The notes below the pieces were generated by a model, which searched no databases, was not told where the DNA came from, and saw only the letters and a list, made by a program, of their open reading frames with translations. A stretch of 9,679 nt of DNA from an uncultured Planctomycetaceae bacterium (GTDB lineage Bacteria > Planctomycetota > Planctomycetia > Planctomycetales > Planctomycetaceae): contig CAIJTL010000067.1 of NCBI GenBank assembly GCA_903823545.1, positions 1 to 9,679 of the forward strand, given 5' to 3'. Made by a program: the position numbers and the translations under genes. Shown piece after piece: positions 1-7,979 of the stretch; position 1 is the stretch's first letter, and every line of letters starts with the position of its first letter.

Positions 1-3000
1 GATCCGGTCGCCGGCGGATGCCTCCGAGTCTTCGAGGCCACCGGTCTTGGCCGCACGGGAGAAGAAGATGGCCAGGTGGCGCGAGCAGCGTCAGCGTCCG
101 TCGAGGTGTCGACTGGCATCGACGGGTTGCCGAAACAACTCACTTCTGCTGGCAAACCCATCAAACCGGAACCGGTTCGGTCTGCTTGGACCGATTGGCT
201 GCAAGCGTTCTTGGAGAAGAAGAATATTCGTTGGGGCGAATTGCTGGCCGGTCTGCTAATCGTCGGGAGTTCGGTCGGATTAGTAATCAGTCTGTGGTCG
301 ACGTTGCGAAACGCGATTCCGTATTTCCCCGCTCTCTGCTTCTTAGGTGTGACGGCAGCAATTCACGGAGCGGGAATTTACACACTGCGACATTGGCGAT
401 TGCAAACGACAAGTCGAGGGTTGCTGACGATTGCATTGCTGCTCGTGCCGTTGAACTTTTTGGCCGCGATCGCCTTGTCTGATCAGCGACCGGTCACCGA
501 TCCGTTGTATGTCGTCGCGGTAACGATCGGAGTGATCGCCTATGGCTGGATTGCGTGGTCTGGTGCTCGCGAGTTGATGCACTTTGGCGTTCTGTCACTG
601 ACCGTCGCGATTCTCGGTAGTGCAATCGGACAGTTGGTCATTGGACGGCAAACGGTGCCCGGCTTGAGCACCTGGTCGTTAAATGGGCTGTTCGCGTTGC
701 CGCTGGCGACCTATTCGATCGCGCTCTTGAAGGAATCGTTCTTCGCAGCGAAGTGGCGGCGGCTGACGGATCAACGCGTCGAAGGTTTGTATCGCTTACT
801 GGGAATTGCTCTTTTTTCTTTGTTGGTGTCGCTCGGGCTTTTGCTGTGGAAGTCGCAGGCGATTGTCGACACGCTCAGCCGATTGTCACCGTGCTTGAGT
901 TTGGCCGCAGCGATGATCGTTGGAACGGCCGTGCGATTGTTGCCAACCCAATCGGGCGAACGTCGCGGTATCAGCCGGTTCCTTCCCATCTTCGTTTCAC
1001 AAAGCGTTCCTTCGCCGACTTCATCACCCACTCTTCTACAACAGAGAGCCGACGCCGTTGCTTTGGCCAAAGTGCCGGTGATGACCAGCCGCGATATCGC
1101 GGCAACAGCAGTCACTTTGATCGGCGCGTCGCTGATGGTTTCTGCCGTCGTCTTGGCCTGGCCGAACCCAGATCGCTTGATCGCTGTCGGTGCGGTGAAC
1201 TTCGTCGTACTGAGCTGGTTTGGTTTCGCGACTGGACTGGCACCTCTGCATTTTCCCGCGCTGAAATGTCTCGCCTTGGCGGGTTTGATTGCCTTTCATC
1301 AATACGGTGAAGCGATCGGAGGAGCTGGCATTGCAGCGGATCGATCGTTGATGAGTACGTTGCTGTTAGGACGAAGCGGGATCGTTGTCTCTCTGATGTC
1401 GTTGCTCACGGCATTCACCGCCCTGTTCGTAGTTCCGTCTTTAGGCGGCCTCTTTCGGCGGCAATTGGGAAATACTTCTGATGCCGACACGACGAACTCA
1501 TACCTTTTTGCCTCTGGCGGCATGGCGTTGTTGAGTTTGGCGATTGCTGGATACGCCGGGTTCTGGCCGAACTTGTCGCAGCCGAGCGTTGATCGTTCGC
1601 TGGCGACGGTGGTCTTTGTGTTGTTTGGCATTGTCGGAATGATTGCGAATGAGCGGTTGAAACGAGTCGAACTGGCTTGGGCTGGAACGCTCGTTTGGCT
1701 GGGAGTGTTTCTGCATTCGTTGGGTTGGAACGAACATGTTCGCAGTTGGTTGGACTCCGCCGGTCTATTGCCAACTCGACCGATTGTGGTCGGCTTGCTG
1801 ACGTTTGCGACGTGGTCATTCGGAAGTGCTGTTGTTGGAAAGTTTCGCAACCGCTTCGTCACACCTTGGTCAACGGCCAGTGGTCGAGCGACGGTCGTGG
1901 CGTTATTGACGATGCCGTGGAAAGTCTGGGGCGACTTTGGACCACATGCGATTTACCTCGGCTGGATCGCCGCGCTCTGTCTCGGCCAAGCTCATTTGTG
2001 GCAATCACGAAACGTCTTTTCGTTGAGCCAAGCGATCGGCTTCATCGCCACGATTCTCGGAGTCGCGTCATTCGCGCAAGACCAACCGTGGTGGCTCGCA
2101 CACGGAAGCTTGATAGACGCGATCGTGGATGTGAGGCACTTTCATTGGCAGGTTACGGGGCTCGGCATCGCAACGATGCCGTGGCTGCTGTGGCGACGAT
2201 TCGGCGGAAGGTTCGCCGTGCTGGCCCGCTGTTGCGATTGGAAAGTCGATCGCTGGGTATTGCCGGTGTCGGTAATCGTGTTGCTGGCCGCGACGTGGAC
2301 TGGTTGTTGGCCGCTGATCATGTCACAGATGCCGCGTATTAATTGGCTACCGACGCAGTGGCGTTGGGACCGCATAGCGTTGCCATTGATCGGAGTGGGC
2401 GGTGCGAGCTGGATGCTGGAAGAGATCACTCGACATTGGCTGTTCGTCGCCTGGCGCAGAGGCTATTCGCGTAAATGCCGCGTGCCGAAACCGGTTCGCT
2501 TTCCGTGGCTGTCGGAAGTGGTGCGGTTCGTGTTCATGCTGCTGATGTTCGCGCTCCCTGAAGCGGCGTGGCCCTGGATGACGTCGGCATACTTGGACGA
2601 TCCGAAAGTTCTCGCCACGGTGACGCAGCCGTACTTCGAGCCAAGCTCCTGGTGGGCTGTCGCAGCCGTGGCGATGACAGCGATTTGCGGAGCGTTCTGC
2701 GAGCGACGTCGAGTAGTTTCGTTCGTCTGTTTGGTGACTGCGGGCGTGAGTGGCTTGTTGTTGAACGCGATCTTGATGAGCAGCAGTATCGCTGTGACGG
2801 ACTCAATCATTTGGTGGCTGACGTTGGGAGGCTTGTTTGTGATGGGGGGCGTTTGGCTTGGATGCCTCTTCTACCAACGCGGCGGTCGAACGTCTCAACG
2901 CGAGCGGGTATTGAAGTCTGCTCGTCACGTGCAAGGTGTCGTTGGCTGGCTGTGCTTGGTTCCGGTGTTGTTGTTGATCGTTGCCAACGCAGAAATCCAC

Positions 3001-6000
3001 GCGATGCGCTGGTCGCGATTTCCTGTCGAAGAACTGCAGGCTCCGCTGGCACAGCCATTGATGTTGCTGATGCCGCTGTTGCTGTGGTCGGGATGGCTCG
3101 TCAGGCAAGCACGCCGCGAGCGATCCGCGACGCTGATGTTTGCGGCCTCGCATATCGTTTGTTTGGCAATCGTGCTCGGAGCATTCATCCGATTGTGGGT
3201 GTCGCCGGTCGCGATCGAGACGCGGATGCTGCCGATGTATCTGCAATGGATGACAGTTGGTGCGGGAGTATGTTCGCTGTTCTGGATTGTGCGACGAGAC
3301 GAATTGGGCCCTCTGACGCCGTCGCTCTTCGGACGAGATTCGACCCGCTGGTCGGTGACTCCGTGGTTCTGGCAGCAGCTTTGGACTTGGGGCAGTGCTG
3401 TCGCGGTGAGCCTGTTTGTCGCAGTTCTGTTGTGGAGCAACCCGTCGCATCCTGACAGAGCGGCATTGAACCCGTTTGGCTCGTTCGCTGGCCATCTCGG
3501 TTGGGTGTTGTTGATCGCAGTGGGCAACTATGCCGAACGAAGTTGTTCGCGGATCAGCAACGTCGTCGGAGTCGCGTCGCTCTGCTGGGCACCGACGATT
3601 GCAGTGACGCTCGCTGGTTGGAGCAACACAAGCTCGGCGGACGGATGGAATGTTTTTCACCTCTGGCTCGGTGGTTGGCTCGTGGTCGCGGTGGGTTGGA
3701 CTTTGGTAGTAATGATGAGAGCGATCTTGAAGTCGCGTACATCAACAAGAATCCATGAACCACCTGTACCGGGAGCGGGATTCGGCCCCAATGATTATCG
3801 AGGCGTCGATGTTTGTTGTTCGCTGTGGTTACTGGCGGTAGCTGTCTTGTTTCCAATGATTGAAGGCCCGGTGGCGCTTAACGCAATGACTGTCGTGAGC
3901 ATTGCTTGGTTGACAGTGCTTCGATCGTTTTTTGCGAAGCCGTCGAATGCCTTGCCTCGATTGCCGTCGTTGGCTGCCGTAGATGAACCGCAGTCATTGG
4001 CAACGAACAATATCAACGCCGTGCGCTGGGCCGAAATCTCTTTGGTTGGTGTCTCGTTGTTGTGTTTGCGGGAATTCGTTGAATTTGAATCGGTAGCATG
4101 GCCGGTCTGTGGCATGTCGATCGTCGCGGCGTGCGTGACGGTGTTGGCGATCATCACTCGGTCGCAGCAGCGAGTGGCTGCGTCGATGGTCAGCGTGGTC
4201 GTGGCAAGCGTGATGGCTTGGCGGCCAGTTTCTGGAGTTTGGTTTGCTCGTGCAACATTGGAGACCGTCACTTGGTGGGAAGCGGGCTTGGTCTCGTTCT
4301 CGTTGGCGGCGTTGGCTTGGCAGGTCGTTGAAGTGTGGTGGCAGTGGAAACGGGGCGAGCGTTTTGATTTGGCGAGCAACGTTTCGGCCTGTCGGCAGGG
4401 AGCGAGAGTTGCATTAGGTGCTGCGATGATCTTTGTTTTGGGGGCCTTGCTTGCTCATGCGGGTTTGGCCCATCGGGCGGTGCAGGATCCTCGCGAACTG
4501 TTTTGGAACGTGCATCCGATCGCTGGCGGACTCCTTTGGTTTGGAATCGCTGCGACATTCGCGGTGTCGGCATGGGATCGATTTTCAAAGACAACGGTCG
4601 CGGGGATTTATGGCTCAATCTGGCTGGGTCTGTTGTTGGTGTTCGAATCGCAAACGGTGCCGATGTCAGAACGTTGGACAGTCTGGATGATTGGCTTGGT
4701 GTCAGCAGATGTGGCCATCGTCGGTGCCGCGTGGTGGGCGTTGTCGCGGTGGTTGCAGAAGGAGCCTGGAAACATTGAACAGCCGAGCGGAGTGGCATCA
4801 GAAGACTTTCTATCTCGAAGCGATTTGAAAACTGGCCCACTAACCCAAAGCGTCAGCGAGGGCGATTCCACGTTGGATCTTCCGACGCCCTCGCTGACAC
4901 TTCGGGTTAGTTGTGAGGCCGGTTCTAGCGTCCTTTCACTCCGCACCAGTTGGCAACAACGTCGCGACGGAGCTGAGGGATGGCTCACGAATCTTCAACT
5001 CGCATGGGCAATCATCGTGAGTTTCCTAGCGTGCGTGGCGGTCCTGTCGTTTGCTCAAACTTCGTTGCGAATGACGAGTGTCGCGAGCATCGCGTTACTT
5101 GTTCCGGCATTGGCCGCGATGGCTTGTTCAAAGCGGCGCGACTTATTTCAGCGAGTCACATTCTGGTTCGTTGCGATTGCGGCGGTGGAGTTCTTGTGGG
5201 CTTGGATGGAACCGCAGCCTCGATTTGATTTTTGGTTGCAGCGTTCAATCCGCGCACTCGAAGCACTCGGAGCAACGGTGTTCGTCTTGAGCGTGTTGAT
5301 CGCGAGATTGATTCCAGCGGCGAGCGATTGGCGACGAGCTGTTTCTCATGGTTCGATTGAAATTGGATTTTTCGCTGGACTCGCGCTGGCGGCGACGTTG
5401 GGGCAAGAAGTTGTTTGGTTTGATCCTGTCAACGGGTGTCCGATCACAGGGCCACAGATCGCACTCGTGGCGATTGCATTGGTGGGAATGACGACAGCGC
5501 TTCTGGCGATCGCCATCAGAGGGCCTGCTCCAAATTCATTTCGTCAGCTTTGCATCTACGCCGCCGAGGTCGTGACCGCGTTGCTCTTCTTGCACTTGTA
5601 TCTCTCCATGCCGGAACTGTTCCGAGGGTACTTGCAGCCGTACTGGCCGCTGGTGGTGATGGCGATTGCGTTTGCTGGCGTTGGAGCGAGCGAACTTTGT
5701 CAGCGAGCGGGATTGAATGTTTTGTCTGAGCCGTTGCAGAACTCTGCCGCGCTGCTTCCGTTGATTCCGGCACTTGGTTTTTGGGTGACGACATCGCAGA
5801 CGGATTATTCAACAGTGCTCTTCGTGGCCGGTTTGGTTTATGTGCTGTTAAATCTGCGACGGCGATCGTTCTGGTACTTGCTGGGAGCCGCGTTAGCGGG
5901 AAACGTCGGCCTGTGGTCAATGTGGTCAGAGCATGGCTTCGAATTGCTCGTGCGACCGCAAATCTGGCTGATACCACCGGCGCTCTCTGTCTTGGCCGCA

Positions 6001-6399
6001 GCACAATGGAATCGACAACGACTGACCGACGCTCAATTGGCCGCGATTCGATATCCGGCGATCACGCTGATCTATGTCAGCTCGGCAGGTGAAATGTTTC
6101 TGACCGGCATTTCGCAGAGTTTCTGGTTGCCGGTTGTGCTGATGGTCTTGTCGGTGGGAGGAGTGCTCGCCGGGATCATGTTGCGAGTCCGTTCGTTCTT
6201 GTATCTGGGATCGTCGTTCCTCTTGCTGTCGATGGTCAGCATGGTTTGGCACGCGGCAGACGCCATCAATCACACCTGGCCTTGGTGGGCCTTCGGTATT
6301 GGACTGGGTTTGGGCGTGCTGACCCTGTTCGGCATGTTTGAGCGAAAGCGAAACGAAATGCTCCGCTTACTTGGCGAGCTGAAATCGTGGGAACGATGA
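1..6399 (+). CDS. Giant polytopic membrane protein of unknown function (5' end probably outside the window)
   Basis: The frame is open from base 1 to a TGA at 6397-6399. The first in-frame start inside the window is a GTG at 76, giving 2107 residues (numbering below). There is no in-frame ATG near it, its upstream purines are poorly placed, and bases 1-75 look like coding sequence, so the true start is probably upstream. From about residue 54 (IRWGELLAGLLIVG) to the C-terminus the protein is almost entirely hydrophobic helices joined by short basic or Trp-rich loops; I count about 60 candidate membrane segments by eye. Longer hydrophilic linkers lie near residues 292-340, 1219-1248, 1289-1316 and 1562-1635; the last contains a repeat-derived segment. 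A short charged tail (FERKRNEMLRLLGELKSWER) ends the protein. I see no catalytic domain, ATP-binding motif or transporter signature. It broadly resembles large bacterial 'predicted membrane protein' families such as DUF2339 or DUF2157, but I cannot place it in either. It is certainly a gene, located in the inner membrane; its function is unknown. Confidence 0.9.
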   Translation, partial: DPVAGGCLRVFEATGLGRTGEEDGQVARAASASVEVSTGIDGLPKQLTSAGKPIKPEPVRSAWTDWLQAFLEKKNIRWGELLAGLLIVGSSVGLVISLWSTLRNAIPYFPALCFLGVTAAIHGAGIYTLRHWRLQTTSRGLLTIALLLVPLNFLAAIALSDQRPVTDPLYVVAVTIGVIAYGWIAWSGARELMHFGVLSLTVAILGSAIGQLVIGRQTVPGLSTWSLNGLFALPLATYSIALLKESFFAAKWRRLTDQRVEGLYRLLGIALFSLLVSLGLLLWKSQAIVDTLSRLSPCLSLAAAMIVGTAVRLLPTQSGERRGISRFLPIFVSQSVPSPTSSPTLLQQRADAVALAKVPVMTSRDIAATAVTLIGASLMVSAVVLAWPNPDRLIAVGAVNFVVLSWFGFATGLAPLHFPALKCLALAGLIAFHQYGEAIGGAGIAADRSLMSTLLLGRSGIVVSLMSLLTAFTALFVVPSLGGLFRRQLGNTSDADTTNSYLFASGGMALLSLAIAGYAGFWPNLSQPSVDRSLATVVFVLFGIVGMIANERLKRVELAWAGTLVWLGVFLHSLGWNEHVRSWLDSAGLLPTRPIVVGLLTFATWSFGSAVVGKFRNRFVTPWSTASGRATVVALLTMPWKVWGDFGPHAIYLGWIAALCLGQAHLWQSRNVFSLSQAIGFIATILGVASFAQDQPWWLAHGSLIDAIVDVRHFHWQVTGLGIATMPWLLWRRFGGRFAVLARCCDWKVDRWVLPVSVIVLLAATWTGCWPLIMSQMPRINWLPTQWRWDRIALPLIGVGGASWMLEEITRHWLFVAWRRGYSRKCRVPKPVRFPWLSEVVRFVFMLLMFALPEAAWPWMTSAYLDDPKVLATVTQPYFEPSSWWAVAAVAMTAICGAFCERRRVVSFVCLVTAGVSGLLLNAILMSSSIAVTDSIIWWLTLGGLFVMGGVWLGCLFYQRGGRTSQRERVLKSARHVQGVVGWLCLVPVLLLIVANAEIHAMRWSRFPVEELQAPLAQPLMLLMPLLLWSGWLVRQARRERSATLMFAASHIVCLAIVLGAFIRLWVSPVAIETRMLPMYLQWMTVGAGVCSLFWIVRRDELGPLTPSLFGRDSTRWSVTPWFWQQLWTWGSAVAVSLFVAVLLWSNPSHPDRAALNPFGSFAGHLGWVLLIAVGNYAERSCSRISNVVGVASLCWAPTIAVTLAGWSNTSSADGWNVFHLWLGGWLVVAVGWTLVVMMRAILKSRTSTRIHEPPVPGAGFGPNDYRGVDVCCSLWLLAVAVLFPMIEGPVALNAMTVVSIAWLTVLRSFFAKPSNALPRLPSLAAVDEPQSLATNNINAVRWAEISLVGVSLLCLREFVEFESVAWPVCGMSIVAACVTVLAIITRSQQRVAASMVSVVVASVMAWRPVSGVWFARATLETVTWWEAGLVSFSLAALAWQVVEVWWQWKRGERFDLASNVSACRQGARVALGAAMIFVLGALLAHAGLAHRAVQDPRELFWNVHPIAGGLLWFGIAATFAVSAWDRFSKTTVAGIYGSIWLGLLLVFESQTVPMSERWTVWMIGLVSADVAIVGAAWWALSRWLQKEPGNIEQPSGVASEDFLSRSDLKTGPLTQSVSEGDSTLDLPTPSLTLRVSCEAGSSVLSLRTSWQQRRDGAEGWLTNLQLAWAIIVSFLACVAVLSFAQTSLRMTSVASIALLVPALAAMACSKRRDLFQRVTFWFVAIAAVEFLWAWMEPQPRFDFWLQRSIRALEALGATVFVLSVLIARLIPAASDWRRAVSHGSIEIGFFAGLALAATLGQEVVWFDPVNGCPITGPQIALVAIALVGMTTALLAIAIRGPAPNSFRQLCIYAAEVVTALLFLHLYLSMPELFRGYLQPYWPLVVMAIAFAGVGASELCQRAGLNVLSEPLQNSAALLPLIPALGFWVTTSQTDYSTVLFVAGLVYVLLNLRRRSFWYLLGAALAGNVGLWSMWSEHGFELLVRPQIWLIPPALSVLAAAQWNRQRLTDAQLAAIRYPAITLIYVSSAGEMFLTGISQSFWLPVVLMVLSVGGVLAGIMLRVRSFLYLGSSFLLLSMVSMVWHAADAINHTWPWWAFGIGLGLGVLTLFGMFERKRNEMLRLLGELKSWER
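4839..4911. repeat. Palindromic interspersed repeat embedded in frame in the membrane-protein gene
   Basis: The arms at 4839-4864 and 4886-4911 are inverted copies, 24 of 26 bases complementary, around a 21-base loop. Both arms contain the core GTCAGCGAGGGCG, which also occurs in both arms of the repeat at 6414-6507, so the two belong to one family. In the host gene's frame the element is stop-free and encodes residues 1589-1612, starting LTQSVSEG and ending SLTLRVS. The TAA and TAG trinucleotides in the arm ends fall out of frame. It sits in the middle of a roughly 74-residue hydrophilic linker between two membrane segments. I recall similar SVSEG-type sequences as dispersed repeats in planctomycetes; that is memory, not a search result. 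No target-site duplication is obvious and no transposase lies nearby. Confidence 0.85.
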
Positions 6400-6413
6400 A
6401 CTGGCTCTACACG

Positions 6414-6507
6414 AACTCGACGTGTCAGCGAGGGCGGGCGTTTCAAACCGCATCGATTTCAAATTCAAAATTCTATGACGCATCCGCCCTCGCTGACGCG
6501 TCGGGTT
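6414..6507. repeat. Second copy of the palindromic repeat, at the convergent gene junction
   Basis: The arms at 6414-6437 and 6484-6507 match as inverted copies at 22 of 24 positions, with a 46-base AT-richer loop. The core GTCAGCGAGGGCG is identical to that in the copy at 4839-4911. The element starts 14 bases after the stop of the membrane-protein gene and ends 13 bases before the stop of the opposite-strand sulfotransferase gene, filling most of the 121-base junction. The two arm mismatches become U-G pairs in a plus-strand transcript. It could slow or end transcription from both sides. However, the loop is long and neither side is followed by a T-run, so it is not a standard intrinsic terminator. 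Confidence 0.85.
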
Positions 6508-6520
6508 AATTCTCAAACAC

Positions 6521-7585
6521 TCAAATTGGCCGAGGTGCGTTCGCGGGTTGCATGGGGACATTGTCTGCAACGGCGGTGTTGCAGTTGCGTGAGTAGCCGA
6601 AGAGCCAAAGCATCCAGCCAGCGCAGAGCCAGCAGATCGCTTGTTCGCGATTGGGGAGGCGATCGCGCCATTCCCAGTCTGGCTTCAGTCGCACTGAGCC
6701 CCCCATCCTCATGCGGTTGCCAGCGATCGGGTGCTCGACGCGAATCGGATCACCATGCAGCAGTGCGTTGGTTGTCGAGGTGAAATCTAAATCGCACAAC
6801 ACGCCAAGTCGTTCGAGTTCTCGCTTCGGTTCGGTGACGAAGTCTTCGTATCGCATTCGCAAGGAGCGACTGCCGCTCAGCAGTCGGACCATCATCGACA
6901 GCAGATTGATTAACGCCCAATAACCGGCTGAGTACCAGGAAGGTCGCGGTTTGATCGTCGTCTGAACTCCAGCCGCTTGATCGGCCGCCAATGACTTGCG
7001 GCGAGACCATGCAACCGCTCGCGCGTCGCGCACGAGATGAATCAAACGGAGATCGAGCCCCTGAATTCGTGACAGCACTGCGGCCCGGATCGGTGTCTTG
7101 GACGAATCAACGACGATCGAACGCCCGCTGACTTCCGCCATTGCTTGATACAACGCCTCGGTCTGTCGCAGATACGTCTTAAATGCGAGGCTCGGAAAGA
7201 ATCGCTGCCTTGCCAGCCGAGCGAACTGAATCAAACCGAACCAATGCGGAAATTCAAATCGTTTTTGCAAAGCGATGTAACTGGCGACCGTCGCATCGGG
7301 AACTCGGCGTTGCCAAGCGGAACGAACTCGCGTCCAAAAGTCGCATTCCGTACCAAGCTTTCCGCACGCGCAGACTTCATTCGATGACCAGCCGGCACTA
7401 TGGAGGTTCACCAATTCGCCGCCACCGACAGCGTCGGGATGATTTGCCAAGACGCTATCCAGAAGCGTCGAACCGCTGCGGCCAGCACCCATGATGTAGA
7501 GCACTCGCACCGGACGATCCACGTTCTCAATAGGCGAATTCAACGAGGGACTTTGCGTTTGCACGTCAGTATTTTGGTGAGCCAT
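6521..7585 (-). CDS. Sulfotransferase family protein (PAPS-dependent)
   Basis: This 354-residue protein is predicted to move a sulfuryl group from PAPS to an unknown acceptor, possibly a carbohydrate. Counting from the ATG, the PAPS 5'-phosphosulfate loop GAGRSGSTLL lies at residues 33-42. The 3'-phosphate-binding motif VRDARAVAWS lies at 185-194, with Arg186 and Ser194 spaced eight residues apart as in known sulfotransferases. Before that motif is VVDSSKTP (158-165), also typical of this group. A CACG..GTECDFW stretch at 72-84 has Cys at 72, 74 and 81; similar Cys-rich stretches occur in many bacterial members. Two hydrophobic stretches, one near the middle and one near residues 315-335, could associate with membrane. 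There is no signal peptide. A GTG directly before the ATG (7586-7588) is an alternative start; the upstream Shine-Dalgarno is weak. The gene is transcribed toward the membrane-protein gene and divergently from the secreted-protein gene. The family call is firm; the substrate cannot be read. Confidence 0.93.
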   Translation of the reverse strand: MAHQNTDVQTQSPSLNSPIENVDRPVRVLYIMGAGRSGSTLLDSVLANHPDAVGGGELVNLHSAGWSSNEVCACGKLGTECDFWTRVRSAWQRRVPDATVASYIALQKRFEFPHWFGLIQFARLARQRFFPSLAFKTYLRQTEALYQAMAEVSGRSIVVDSSKTPIRAAVLSRIQGLDLRLIHLVRDARAVAWSRRKSLAADQAAGVQTTIKPRPSWYSAGYWALINLLSMMVRLLSGSRSLRMRYEDFVTEPKRELERLGVLCDLDFTSTTNALLHGDPIRVEHPIAGNRMRMGGSVRLKPDWEWRDRLPNREQAICWLCAGWMLWLFGYSRNCNTAVADNVPMQPANAPRPI

Positions 7586-7740
7586 CACGAAATTCCGTTT
7601 CCAATCAATCTATGGGGCCAACGATGGTGAAAGTAATCCGGATTCGGTGAATGAGCCTAGAGCGATTTACTCTTGAGCCACGTGAAGTGCCCTGTCTTCA
7701 TCCGCAGTCCGGCTGTGCCATCCACTGGCGGCAAATTGCT

Positions 7741-7767
7741 GACAAAAAGATGAGGGACAAAAAGATG
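7741..7767. repeat. Two copies of GACAAAAAGATG at 15-base period
   Basis: The 12-mer GACAAAAAGATG occurs at 7741-7752 and again at 7756-7767, separated by AGG. It lies 25 bases left of the long hairpin. I recall similar CATCTTTTTGTC-type doublets in planctomycete spacers, which would make this part of a dispersed repeat rather than a binding site for one regulator, but I cannot check that here. Confidence 0.7.
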
Positions 7768-7792
7768 GCGTTCCACAGTTCGTGTTGAGAAT

Positions 7793-7860
7793 TGTGGCGC
7801 ACGCGGCTCGCGTGCAGCATCTGTCGCTGAATCCGTTGCACGCGAGCCGCGTACACCACA
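7793..7860. repeat. Long inverted repeat (hairpin) of a second family
   Basis: The arms at 7793-7816 and 7837-7860 are inverted copies at 22 of 24 positions, with a 20-base loop. The shared inner core is ACGCGGCTCGCGTGCA, which differs from the GTCAGCGAGGGCG family. The two mismatches are C-A on the plus strand but become G-U pairs in a minus-strand transcript, which would give an unbroken 24-pair stem. It lies about 210 bases upstream of the sulfotransferase start and about 125 bases upstream of the secreted-protein start, between the two divergent genes. There is no T-run after it, so it is unlikely to be an intrinsic terminator. Confidence 0.85.
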
Positions 7861-7973
7861 GAAATGAATGCTTGATTGGGTTCCCGTTCGCAGGTGGCTC
7901 AACTTGAAACCGGTTGTCTGTCGCATGGGTATGGTTAGAGTCTTTGTATGAAACATGCGAGTGATTTTCATTG

Positions 7974-7979
7974 AGGGAG
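7974..7979 (+). promoter_or_regulatory. Ribosome binding site AGGGAG
   Basis: AGGGAG lies seven bases before the ATG at 7987, an ideal Shine-Dalgarno spacing. It fixes that ATG as the start of the secreted-protein gene. An upstream ATG at 7955 is in a different frame. Confidence 0.75.

Noticed and set aside
18..482. ATG starts at 18 and 47 in other frames near the left edge
   Set aside because: The coding pattern and hydrophobic helices follow the frame open from base 1. The alternative readings give low-complexity Arg-rich peptides.
2568..3660. Long alternative-frame readings inside gene 1, e.g. 2568-3455 (+) and 2803-3660 (-)
   Set aside because: They lie wholly inside the giant membrane-protein frame, are rich in Arg, Ser, Thr and Gln as expected for off-frame readings of hydrophobic codons, and have no domain or good start signal.
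4741..4980. Frameshift or gene fusion at the hydrophilic linker of gene 1
   Set aside because: The frame is continuous, and membrane helices of the same character resume immediately after the linker. An in-frame repeat insertion explains the segment.
6414..6507. Intrinsic terminator for the two convergent genes
   Set aside because: The stem is strong, but the 46-base loop and lack of a T-run on either side do not fit the standard model, so it is listed as a repeat only.
466..6665. Three GCGATCGC octamers (near 466, 5505 and 6658), like the cyanobacterial HIP1 motif
   Set aside because: Three copies are too few for a HIP1-rich genome, and the first two encode Ala-Ile-Ala, explained by codon use.
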